A stretch of 18,285 nt of DNA from JACZSB01 sp965372015 (GTDB lineage Bacteria; Fidelibacterota; Marinisomatia; SCGC-AAA003-L08; TS1B11): the NCBI GenBank assembly GCA_965372015.1, contig CBDVAP010000050.1, positions 1-18,285 of the forward strand. Reading direction: 5' to 3'. The notes under the pieces are model-generated. The model did not search any database, was not told the DNA's origin, and was given only the letters and a program-made list of their open reading frames with translations. A program made the position numbers and the translations under genes. Shown here piece after piece: positions 6,621 through 13,161 of the stretch. The stretch's first letter is position 1. Every line of letters begins with the position of its first letter.

Positions 6621-8286
6621 AATATCCCCCAAACACCGGCACAACCCCCAGCCCCCCCGGGCCCCGCCCCTGCGACAACAGCACCAGCGCCTTGCGGGCG
6701 TTGTTGCCGGCCATCAGGTAGTGGTTGTCCACCACCTTGCGGAAGCGGGGCACCATCTTCCCCAGCCGCCGGTCCAGGGTCTCCACCTTCTGACTGCCCT
6801 TGAGGTGATGCTGAGCCACCTCGCTATCCAGGAAGTCCCGCCCGCCCAGGTAGCGGGGGAAGACCACCCCCCGGCGGTCCATTGTGAACAGGTCGCAGTA
6901 GGCGTCCAGGGAGTCCTCCCGGTCCTCGCTGACGGTATGGTAGAGAACCCCCTCGTGGGTCTCACTGCCCGTGGTAAAGGTCTGCTCCTTGAAATACTGC
7001 AACACCACCACCTCGGGATGGCGGCGGGCCAGGCGGCGGGCTTCGGTGCGGAACGGCTTGGCGTCGATGACGAAGCAGCGGCAGCCCAAGGCGGTGATCA
7101 GGGCCGACAGCTCGTCCACCATCCGATCGGCGGGCACCGTCTCTAAGCGCACGAAGCGCAACCGTTCGTCCGCTATGTCGGCGAAGGCTACGTGGCAGGT
7201 GTCCCCCACGTCGGCACCACCCACCGTCCACTCGGCAGTCTGGGCGGGATGATAATCCTCCAGCACCGCTGCCAGCTGCTCGGCCGTGATACGCTGGCGC
7301 TCACCGGCGTCGGGCAGAGCCAGGGTGGACGAGCGAAATTTGGCCATCAGGCTCCGCCGCCGACTGGCCCGCTCCCAGCGCCGCATGATGTAGTCCAGTC
7401 CCACCTGGGGAATGATCAGCTGCGGCACCCGGTAGCCCTCCACTTCCCGGCCGGGATGGCGGGCCACCCAGCGCCCGGTGGCCTGGACGTCCAGCGGCCG
7501 GTGGCAGGCGGCGCAAACCCGTTCCCAGCACTCCCCGATACGCCGGACGCAGGCCGGAAACAGCTCCTCCAAAACCTGGTCGTCCTTTCCACAGGCCGGG
7601 CAGCGCACCAGCCACACCCGTTGGCTGGAAGCCTGATAACCGGCGTCCATGCCCAGGCCCGGGTTCATCCCCACTGAGAAATACAGTTTCTGGCCGTAGG
7701 CGCTGGCGGCGATACGGTCGTCGGCCCAGGCCATGTTTTCCTGATTGAGCACATCCACCTCGTCGAACAGCAGGGCGTCCAAGGGAATGGAAATGGCGTC
7801 CGACAGGTTCTCCAGGCCCAGCAGATAAAGGTAGGTCTGTAGGTCCCGGGACGCGCCCCCCAGCCCGGACACCGCCAGTAGTCCCACATCTATGGTGGTC
7901 CGCACTGACTCCTTTAATAACGGATGTCCGGCCACGATGGGCTGGAAGCGGGTCTTCAGGAACCGCCGGGCGAAGATCTTGGTAGGCAGGGCATAACCGG
8001 CCGGCCGCCCCTTGACTCCCGCCAGGTACAGACCCCAGGCCACAGCCATGGTGGAAAGCCCTACCTGGGCGCCCTTGAGGACCCAGACTTCCCGCAGCTC
8101 CGGCAATCGCCGGGCGATCTCTAACAGGGGGCCGTGCCGGTCGAAGCTATATGGCCCTTTATCAGTGGTTACATAGCTGGCAAGAAATTCGATAAGTGAA
8201 TCGTGACCGGGCAGCAATCGGGATCTTTCCCGTTGCAACACCGACCGCACAAGGGGTTTACCTTGGAGCGGCACATTTTTTTTCAT
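6619..8286 (-). CDS. terL: Phage terminase large subunit (GpA-like)
   Basis: A 555-residue packaging motor. The N-terminal ATPase has a variant Walker A (GAQVGLST, residues 72-79, as in GpA-type terminases) and Walker B (LLFDEVD, 172-178). Two CxxC pairs (C229/C232 and C258/C261) form a zinc knuckle between ATPase and nuclease, typical of this branch. The C-terminal nuclease is RNase-H-like, with acidic residues visible as Asp359 (GGADVGDT) and Asp408 (FVIDAKP), and further Asp/Glu near 456-466. It cuts concatemeric DNA and drives it through the portal. The ribosome site before the ATG is weak. It has a separate candidate promoter and leader hairpin upstream (8387-8495), unlike most other genes in the module. 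No truncation is seen. Confidence 0.9.
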   Translation of the reverse strand: MKKNVPLQGKPLVRSVLQRERSRLLPGHDSLIEFLASYVTTDKGPYSFDRHGPLLEIARRLPELREVWVLKGAQVGLSTMAVAWGLYLAGVKGRPAGYALPTKIFARRFLKTRFQPIVAGHPLLKESVRTTIDVGLLAVSGLGGASRDLQTYLYLLGLENLSDAISIPLDALLFDEVDVLNQENMAWADDRIAASAYGQKLYFSVGMNPGLGMDAGYQASSQRVWLVRCPACGKDDQVLEELFPACVRRIGECWERVCAACHRPLDVQATGRWVARHPGREVEGYRVPQLIIPQVGLDYIMRRWERASRRRSLMAKFRSSTLALPDAGERQRITAEQLAAVLEDYHPAQTAEWTVGGADVGDTCHVAFADIADERLRFVRLETVPADRMVDELSALITALGCRCFVIDAKPFRTEARRLARRHPEVVVLQYFKEQTFTTGSETHEGVLYHTVSEDREDSLDAYCDLFTMDRRGVVFPRYLGGRDFLDSEVAQHHLKGSQKVETLDRRLGKMVPRFRKVVDNHYLMAGNNARKALVLLSQGRGPGGLGVVPVFGGY

Positions 8287-8386
8287 GGCTGCGGACTGCT
8301 GCCGTTAAATTCATCTGCGGAGAGAAGCGCCAGCCCGGTGGAGGCACATGGAAATTGCGCTAGGCAGGCAAATGGGACAAAGGAGC

Positions 8387-8445
8387 AAGTGGGGCGACCG
8401 GATTGAGCCCGTCCCTTACGAGGTTGTAAGGGCGCCGCCCCACTT
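8387..8445 (-). promoter_or_regulatory. Two-stem hairpin in the large-terminase leader
   Basis: Outer arms AAGTGGGGCG (8387-8396) and CGCCCCACTT (8436-8445) pair perfectly over 10 bases. Inside, CCCTTAC (8413-8419) and GTAAGGG (8426-8432) pair perfectly with a GAGGTT loop; about 16 bases on one side stay unpaired. With the promoter at 8467-8495 it would lie in the 5' leader, about 100 bases ahead of the terminase start. There is no U-run on either strand. It may be a leader element or a small MITE/REP-like repeat. Confidence 0.55.
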
Positions 8446-8466
8446 ACATTGAAATAATACAATATT

Positions 8467-8495
8467 AATATACAACGATTAAACGATGTATACAA
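8467..8495 (-). promoter_or_regulatory. Candidate sigma-70-type promoter for the large terminase
   Basis: On the minus strand TTGTAT (8495-8490), a 17-base spacer, then TATATT (8472-8467). The -10 box matches TATAAT at 5 of 6. It sits in an AT-rich island (8446-8530) within GC-rich sequence. The decamer TAATATACAA occurs at both 8466-8475 and 8516-8525. Confidence 0.5.
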
Positions 8496-8573
8496 AACTG
8501 TCGCGATATCTGCGCTAATATACAATACTCATAGCCCGCGTGCAAGTGAAACAGCGCAGATGGCAACCTCATT

Positions 8574-9095
8574 TCAGCCGGAGGCCTCTGCTTCCAATAC
8601 GACTTCCAGGCGGGTCATGATCTTTGCTTCCCGCCGGGCCAGGACCGCTGCCACTTCCGGGTCCTCACTCATTACCTGAAAAACATCCTTGATAATTCGT
8701 TCTTGTGCGGCGGGGGGAATGGATCCATCCTGGGCGGTCGCGGACTCGAGTATTATTTTCTGCACATTGGCCAGCGAGCGTACCGCTTCACCGGCGCTTT
8801 TGAACTTGAGCTCGGTGGCGGCATCCATGATCCGGGAACGGAGGTCGGTGAGTTCCGCCATCAAGTGTTCCTCCCGGCTGCTGGTAACCGGTCCAAGCTG
8901 GCGGGCATAGCCCTGGTACACCTCCTGCCGCAGTCGCAGCCAATCTCCCGATTCCATCCAACCTTCGACGATACGTTGACCAGGTCCACCCTCCAGGGCA
9001 TGGCCTTTTCGCAGTCCGGCCACAATCTGCTCCACCGTCCGGCCCCGGCAATACAGGGTAAACGCTGCCACTTGCAGCCGCACCGGGTAGCCCAT
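8574..9095 (-). CDS. terS: Phage terminase small subunit
   Basis: A 173-residue protein. Start chosen at the ATG at 9095 because it shares one base with the upstream stop (TAATG) and gives a clean protein; the frame stays open further upstream, but that part overlaps the previous gene in a different frame. Residues about 6-52 are a helix-turn-helix of the terminase small subunit kind (VAAFTLYCRGRTVEQIVAGL ... RIVEGWMESGDWLRLRQ). This recognises pac/cos DNA and hands it to the large subunit. The middle (about 75-120) is long helices for oligomerisation and the C-terminus is helical and charged. Family by pattern: terminase small subunits with an A-x-x-LY-x-x-G-x-T-x-x-x-IA DNA-binding helix. 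Its position just before terL supports it. Confidence 0.75.
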   Translation of the reverse strand: MGYPVRLQVAAFTLYCRGRTVEQIVAGLRKGHALEGGPGQRIVEGWMESGDWLRLRQEVYQGYARQLGPVTSSREEHLMAELTDLRSRIMDAATELKFKSAGEAVRSLANVQKIILESATAQDGSIPPAAQERIIKDVFQVMSEDPEVAAVLARREAKIMTRLEVVLEAEASG

Positions 9096-9364
9096 TACTT
9101 GAGCCAACCCTCCATCAGGGACCACAGCTGTCCGCCCCCCAAGCCCGCCATCACCAGGGTGCCGAACGCCACGCCGGCCGCCAGGGTACGGAAAGGGTGC
9201 TCGCGCATCAATTTGACCAGGCCCCATTTAGCTTCGTCGGAGCCGTGGTAGCGGAGATGCTCCAGCCGCCAGCGGAGCATATCGGCGCGAAAGCTGTGGA
9301 ACTGCGCCTCCAGGCGGGCCAGGCGGGTTGCCGGGGCGCCGGAACTACGGTACACCGCCGTCAC
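9095..9364 (-). CDS. Small one-helix membrane protein of the phage module
   Basis: An 89-residue frame from a GTG at 9364 that overlaps the upstream stop (GTGA). GGGAGG is only one base from that GTG, so the in-frame GTG at 9355, about 10 bases away, is a better start (86 residues). Residues about 15-55 are a charged amphipathic helix (RLARLEAQFHSFRADMLRW). Residues about 58-77 are one membrane segment (FRTLAAGVAFGTLVMAGLGG). Between a holin-like gene and terS, a lysis accessory or membrane anchor is possible, but the family is unknown. Confidence 0.55.
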   Translation of the reverse strand: MTAVYRSSGAPATRLARLEAQFHSFRADMLRWRLEHLRYHGSDEAKWGLVKLMREHPFRTLAAGVAFGTLVMAGLGGGQLWSLMEGWLK

Positions 9365-9681
9365 TCCTCCCGCAGGTGTTTGATGGCTGCCGCATCCGCC
9401 ACTTTGCCTGCCAGCCGGGTCCGCTCCCGGAAATATTCCAGCAGTTCCTGCACCGCCAACTGGAATGTATCAGTCAGGTCTTTCTCCTTTTCAGTGGGGT
9501 GCACAACTTCCAGCAGCTTTTCCATCAGGGCCTGCTGCAGTCCCGATTGGGCCTGGAGGGTAGCCAGCAGTTTTTCCACATCCGGGGTGGGTTCGAGCAG
9601 CAGAGCCTCCGACTCGGCCGCCAGCGTCTTAATGGCCGTCAACTTTTCGACCAGTTTTTCCTTGGAGCGACTAGGCGTCAT
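9361..9681 (-). CDS. Helical hypothetical protein of the phage module
   Basis: A 106-residue, nearly all-helical protein with a possible coiled coil (residues about 8-60) and a second charged helix (about 65-105). Start is ATG at 9681, GGAGG 10 bases upstream. It has no cysteine, membrane segment or signal. It overlaps the next gene by 4 bases. I do not recognise it. Its place between two small membrane proteins suggests the same operon, perhaps lysis or packaging accessory. Confidence 0.5.
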   Translation of the reverse strand: MTPSRSKEKLVEKLTAIKTLAAESEALLLEPTPDVEKLLATLQAQSGLQQALMEKLLEVVHPTEKEKDLTDTFQLAVQELLEYFRERTRLAGKVADAAAIKHLREE

Positions 9682-9743
9682 GACGGCGATTCCTCCTCGT
9701 TGATGCTTGCATGGACATTCCTTTCGTGGGCTATTTCCGGCGA

Positions 9744-9947
9744 TTAGGTCGTATCCAGATTGGCGATGGCTTTCCGCAGGTACACCGGCACCAACGGCAC
9801 TAAAATTGTCAGGGCATACATGAGGATCACCCTGGTATGGGGGTCCAACGTATACAAGCCCTGGGCGTGACCCTGGAGCACCACCGCCGTTGCCAGAACC
9901 AGAAAAGACGACAGGTAGGTACGGTAACCTGTTTTAAAAAAGGGCAT
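9744..9947 (-). CDS. Two-helix small membrane protein, holin-like
   Basis: A 67-residue protein from the ATG at 9947, chosen because GGAGG lies 9 bases upstream. The frame extends 15 codons further to an ATG at 9992, which has no ribosome site and falls in the repeat element. Residues about 11-27 (YLSSFLVLATAVVLQGH) and 39-57 (RVILMYALTILVPLVPVYL) are membrane helices, joined by a short polar loop; the C-terminal tail RKAIANLDTT is short. Size, two helices and position at the head of a phage cluster fit a holin. This is inferred; any small phage membrane protein could look so. Confidence 0.55.
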   Translation of the reverse strand: MPFFKTGYRTYLSSFLVLATAVVLQGHAQGLYTLDPHTRVILMYALTILVPLVPVYLRKAIANLDTT

Positions 9948-9990
9948 CCGATTTTTCCTCCATTTTTTCACATGTTCGATCCAGCAGGAC

Positions 9991-10053
9991 ATTACGCAGA
10001 GCCATATCGGTCCGTCGTTCGCTCGGTACGTCAGTTGCGCCAGGTGCGCGAAA
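9991..10053 (-). repeat. Dispersed element, copy B (upstream of first phage-module gene)
   Basis: Second copy of the element at 6224-6286, same orientation, 43 bases ahead of the 9947 start. TCGTTCGC (10015-10022), GTCAG (10030-10034) and a near-palindrome TTGCGC-CAGGT-GCGCGAA are shared, with point differences. Both copies stand directly ahead of minus-strand phage genes. Confidence 0.55.
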
Positions 10054-10173
10054 AAGCTGCGGCCGCCTTGGGGCCCGATCGGGCTGTAGGCTCCGGACCA
10101 ATCTACTTGCCAGGTATCAATTGCGTGGCTCCCTTCGGGCCGGAGTTACCATGCTCCACTTGGAATTAAGGAC

Positions 10174-10203
10174 TTGTTTCCTTAGTTTCAAGCCTGCCAT
10201 AAT
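10174..10203 (+). promoter_or_regulatory. Weak candidate promoter for the LEA-like gene
   Basis: TTGTTT (10174-10179), 18-base spacer, CATAAT (10198-10203). The -10 fits 5 of 6, the -35 poorly. A stress-sigma promoter with weak -35 would also be consistent. Confidence 0.3.
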
Positions 10204-10258
10204 CCACGGTCTAGGCCGGCTTGGCAGCTACTACCGAGTTTAGAAAAAGGAGAATCAG

Positions 10259-10594
10259 ATGGGATTTCTAGATCGATTCAGATCGGCTGGGAAAAAGGCC
10301 CAGGATAGGGCTCAAGACGCGCTTAGTGATGCCCAGGATAAACTAGCCGATACGGCTGCCCAGGCCCAGGAAGCGGCGCAGGCCCACCTGGATATCGCCC
10401 GGGAGAAAGCCCAGGATGCTATGGAGGTCGGTAAGGAAAAAGCCGCCCAGGTCCAGGAGGCCGCTCAGACCCACCTGGACATCGCCAAAGAGAAAACCCA
10501 GGAGGCCATTGAAGCCGGTAAGGAGAAGGCCTCCGAGGCGATCGCCGCCGGTAAGGAGAAACTGGATGAGATTAAAAAGAGCGACGAAACCTAG
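10259..10594 (+). CDS. LEA-like / apolipoprotein-like amphipathic repeat protein
   Basis: A 111-residue, highly charged protein with AAGGAG 6 bases before its ATG. It has no Cys, no signal and almost no aromatic residues after the first 10. From residue about 38 a unit of about 30 residues is repeated: QEAAQAHLDIAREKAQDAM-EVGKEKA and QEAAQTHLDIAKEKTQEAI-EAGKEKA, then a third shortened EAIAAGKEKLDEI. The 11-residue periodicity with A/K/E and hydrophobic spots is that of group-3 LEA proteins and related desiccation/stress proteins. These are unfolded in solution and become helical on drying or on membranes. It stands alone on the plus strand, between phage and ABC genes. The function is inferred from the repeat pattern. 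Confidence 0.65.
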   Translation: MGFLDRFRSAGKKAQDRAQDALSDAQDKLADTAAQAQEAAQAHLDIAREKAQDAMEVGKEKAAQVQEAAQTHLDIAKEKTQEAIEAGKEKASEAIAAGKEKLDEIKKSDET

Positions 10595-10657
10595 CTCCGG
10601 TCACTAAGGCACACAGGCCACAGCAGAATTAATTCATTTCGGGGATAATTCAGTCCG

Positions 10658-11401
10658 TCAGCCTGACCTTACGATTCGCTCGTAGCGCCGCAGCAGCCCC
10701 CCGATCCATAGCAGCTGCCACGCCAGCCCGGCCAGTACATATCCCCAGGCCGCGGTCCCGCCCCCCATGAACGCCCAGTAGCACTTGGCCGGCCAATAGG
10801 TGGGCGCCAGGCCGAAAGCCAGTTGCCAGGGCAGCGGCACAAACCAGGCAATCATGGGCGGCACCAGGATAATGCCGGAGGCCTTGGCCACGGCGAAGCC
10901 CTGCACCTTGTTCTGGGCCAGGGTCCCAATCAGCAGGGCAAAGATGGGCCCTTCCAGGGCGGCCACCAGTGCCACCAGCAGCAACGGCCAGAATCCAATG
11001 GGCTCAAAACCGGCCAGGGGAAATACCGCCAAAGTCACTAGTACACTTACAGTCATAGGCAGGCCCAGGCGGTACAGCACGTAGCCGGGCAGGCTCAGCG
11101 GTGAAACCAGCAGGGCCGTCAGGGTACCGTCATCGCGCTGGTCCAACAGCAGAAACCCGGTGATCATCCCCGCCATCAGGGGTACCAGCATCAGGAGCAT
11201 ATAGGCGGCGAAGGGGACGTAGTACATACTGAGCGCCACCTGGAACAGGTCCTCGAAGGCCTCCAGCACTACCGGTAGGACCCAGCGCATTGCTGGGGCT
11301 ACCAATAGCGGTAGGAGGATAATCCACTTGAGCAGCGGGTCCCGCAACACACTTTTTAAATCGATGGGTCCCAGGGCCCGGATCACACTGAAGGCTCTCA
11401 C
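10658..11401 (-). CDS. ABC-2 exporter permease, second subunit
   Basis: A 247-residue membrane protein. The correct start is the GTG at 11401, whose bases overlap the previous stop (GTGA), with GGAGGGG upstream; a longer frame to 11746 lies inside the first permease and is not real. About six membrane helices are visible (e.g. LKWIILLPLLVAPAMRWVLP, YMLLMLVPLMAGMITGFLLL, VSVLVTLAVFPLAGF, WPLLLVALVAALEGPIFALLIG). LLLDQRDDGTLTALLVSPLS is the ABC-2 motif that follows helix 2 (compare E-K-R-E-G-T-L in the partner). It is the second half of a heterodimeric exporter. Three-gene layout matches the fluoroquinolone-export type; the substrate is unknown. Confidence 0.75.
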   Translation of the reverse strand: MRAFSVIRALGPIDLKSVLRDPLLKWIILLPLLVAPAMRWVLPVVLEAFEDLFQVALSMYYVPFAAYMLLMLVPLMAGMITGFLLLDQRDDGTLTALLVSPLSLPGYVLYRLGLPMTVSVLVTLAVFPLAGFEPIGFWPLLLVALVAALEGPIFALLIGTLAQNKVQGFAVAKASGIILVPPMIAWFVPLPWQLAFGLAPTYWPAKCYWAFMGGGTAAWGYVLAGLAWQLLWIGGLLRRYERIVRSG

Positions 11402-12102
11402 CCGCTCCCCTCCCGAGCGATGATATGGCGGTTGAAAGCGGTCCGGGCCCAGTAGTAACCGGGAACGATCCAGGCCAGTGAGAAAATCACCCCATAAAGC
11501 AGCCGCCCTACCGGCTCCGGGTGGAAACCGGCCTGGAGTAATACCAGCGGCGCCTGCAGAGGATGCAAATACAGGGGCCAGACCACCCGGCCCGTAAATG
11601 AGGCCAGCAGGGGAGCGGTGAAAACCGTCACGTAGAGCATGGAGGGCAGCAGGTATTCGTTGATCGATTCGTAGCGGGCCACCGCCATGAAACCAGCCAA
11701 AGTATAGATTGCGGAGGCGGCCACAATCCCCGCCGCCACCGGCCACAGACTAACTGAGGGCCCGAACAGCACCAGGACTACCAGCAAGTTCTCCGCCAAT
11801 GACAGTAGGGTCAATGTGGCTACTTTGGCCGTCAGGTATTCCCAGGTGCGCAGCGGTGTTACGACCTGGGCTTGCAGGGTGCCTTCCCGTTTTTCCAGCA
11901 GCACCAGTCCGCCCACGAAGTAGAAGGTGTTGATGACCAGGTTACCCAGCACCAGGGGCGGCATCAGGGGCCGCAGGATGTGCTCCGGCGCCAACCGCAG
12001 CAGCACAATCCAAAACAGGACCATGATACCGGCGGCATAGTAAAATCCGTTGCGCAGCTGCAGCCGTACGTCCCAGGCGGCGGTTACCAGCAACCGGGTC
12101 AT
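11398..12102 (-). CDS. ABC-2 exporter permease, first subunit
   Basis: A 234-residue membrane protein overlapping the ATPase by 4 bases (ATGA). Six membrane helices are visible, among them YYAAGIMVLFWIVLLRL, VINTFYFVGGLVLL and LLVVLVLFGPSVSLWPVAAGI. LLEKREGTLQAQVVTPLRTWEYLTAK (about 68-93) is the ABC-2 signature with E-K-x-x-T-L-x-A and T-P-L-x-x-x-E-Y-L. The region resembles the first permease of the mycobacterial Rv2686c-Rv2688c fluoroquinolone exporter as I remember it. The partner is the next gene. Role: with the ATPase, ATP-driven export across the inner membrane. Confidence 0.75.
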   Translation of the reverse strand: MTRLLVTAAWDVRLQLRNGFYYAAGIMVLFWIVLLRLAPEHILRPLMPPLVLGNLVINTFYFVGGLVLLEKREGTLQAQVVTPLRTWEYLTAKVATLTLLSLAENLLVVLVLFGPSVSLWPVAAGIVAASAIYTLAGFMAVARYESINEYLLPSMLYVTVFTAPLLASFTGRVVWPLYLHPLQAPLVLLQAGFHPEPVGRLLYGVIFSLAWIVPGYYWARTAFNRHIIAREGSG

Positions 12103-12953
12103 GCCAGCCTGTAGCCGGTGACTTCGATAAACACGTCGGCCAGGGAAGCCTCCAGGGTATGGATCGTCTGGACGTCTGCCCGGCGCAGCAGGTCCAGAAA
12201 CTCGCTGCTTTCCCCCAGCCCTTCCAGGGGGAAACTCATATCCCGGGTCCGGCCGTCAGCCAGGTATTCCACCCGCACCTGGTGTTGGCCGTAACGCAAT
12301 TTCAACTCCCGGGGTGCATCGATCAATGCGATCCGGCCCTCCACCAGGAAGGCCACCCGGTCGCACAACTCGTCGGCCACGGTCATGTCATGGGTCGTGA
12401 GGAAGATGGTCTTGCCCGCTTCCTGCTGCCGCCGGATCAACTCCTTGATGCGCCGGGCGTTCACCGGGTCCAGGCCGGCGGTAGGCTCATCCATGAACAG
12501 TAGCTGCGGGTCGTGCAGCAGGGCACGGGCCACGTTCAGGCGATTTTTCATCCCCTTGGAGAACTGTCCCACCGGGGTCAGCCCGTCCTTTGAAAGGTCC
12601 ACCAGCTCCAACAATTCCTCCGGGGACTGAGCGCTGCGGCGATAGAGCGAACCGAAATAGGCCAGGTTCTCCCGGGCAGTGAGCTTCAGATACAGGTTCG
12701 GTACTTCAAAGGATACACCGATCCGCTCGTAAAAGTCCTGGCCCCAATCAGCCAGGTCACGGCCCAGCACCGCAACCGAGCCCCCGTAGCCCCTGAGCAG
12801 ACCGATGATAATTTTTTGGGTGGTGGACTTACCGGCGCCGCTGGGACCCAGTAAACCGAAAATTTCGCCGTCGGCCACGGTAAACTCCAGGCCCCGGACA
12901 GCCGGTTCCCGGCCCGTGTGGTATGTGAAGGTTAAGTCTTCTACCTGAATCAT
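12099..12953 (-). CDS. ABC exporter ATP-binding protein
   Basis: A 284-residue ATPase. Walker A GPSGAGKST at 36-44, signature FSKGMKNRLNVARALL at 131-146, Walker B LLFMDEPTAGLD at 151-162, switch His188 in LTTHD. At the Q-loop the protein has FEVPNLYLKLTARENL, with Glu in place of Gln, a normal feature of drug-exporter ATPases of the BcrA branch. The C-terminal 60 residues (about 225-284) are an extra domain ending ADVFIEVTGYRLA, also typical. It energises the two permeases downstream. The start ATG has no clear ribosome site; the divergent gap to the methyl-transfer operon is 208 bases and holds no second strong promoter on this strand. Confidence 0.85.
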   Translation of the reverse strand: MIQVEDLTFTYHTGREPAVRGLEFTVADGEIFGLLGPSGAGKSTTQKIIIGLLRGYGGSVAVLGRDLADWGQDFYERIGVSFEVPNLYLKLTARENLAYFGSLYRRSAQSPEELLELVDLSKDGLTPVGQFSKGMKNRLNVARALLHDPQLLFMDEPTAGLDPVNARRIKELIRRQQEAGKTIFLTTHDMTVADELCDRVAFLVEGRIALIDAPRELKLRYGQHQVRVEYLADGRTRDMSFPLEGLGESSEFLDLLRRADVQTIHTLEASLADVFIEVTGYRLA

Positions 12954-13078
12954 GCTATTTGCCAGAGTCTCGGTGAATGATAACCAGGGTTAATCCCTAA
13001 TTAACTTTAATATCCCAACCACCGATTTCAAAGTAATTAGCCCCTGGAGCTGCCTGCCGGACTATGCGCTTTTTTACT

Positions 13079-13107
13079 TTGAACTACAACGCTAATAGAA
13101 CTATTAT
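13079..13107 (+). promoter_or_regulatory. Candidate promoter of the methyl-transfer operon
   Basis: TTGAAC (13079-13084), 17-base spacer, TATTAT (13102-13107), giving a leader of about 50 bases before the ATG at 13162. The spacing is optimal and the -10 matches 5 of 6. Confidence 0.5.
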
Positions 13108-13161
13108 CGTCCCCGCGTTTGCTACCGGCCAGCCGGTGCAGCAGTGGAAAGGACGACTGGA

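Larger units (their letters stand above)
9948..10258. other. Intergenic region at the right boundary of the phage module
   Basis: No gene is supported. It holds repeat copy B (9991-10053), an inverted repeat CTCCGG (10091-10096)/CCGGAG (10140-10145), a short TAAGGA/TCCTTA hairpin around 10167-10184, and a weak plus-strand promoter for the LEA-like gene. I see no tRNA, integrase remnant or attachment core here. Confidence 0.6.

Noticed and set aside
6314..6644. Two small minus-strand frames (6314-6547 and 6441-6644) with 'SNIEYPTS' and 'YELRVSSFEF' strings
   Set aside because: They are translations of the heptad repeat blocks, lack ribosome sites and have no folded-protein pattern.
9096..9227. 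Longer start for the small terminase (from 9227)
   Set aside because: The extra residues come from the overlapping membrane-protein gene in another frame and are Gly/Pro-rich; the TAATG junction at 9095 is the right start.
9948..10258. tRNA or attachment site at the prophage boundary
   Set aside because: No cloverleaf or anticodon arm could be drawn and no duplicated core was seen within the window.
11398..11746. Longer start for the second permease (from 11746)
   Set aside because: The extra 115 residues are an out-of-frame translation of the first permease; the GTG at 11401 with GTGA overlap and GGAGGGG is the natural start.
12954..13060. A minus-strand promoter for the ABC exporter and an AGGG/CCCT near-palindrome
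   Set aside because: No box pair with good match and spacing was found, and the palindrome arms are only 4 bases.
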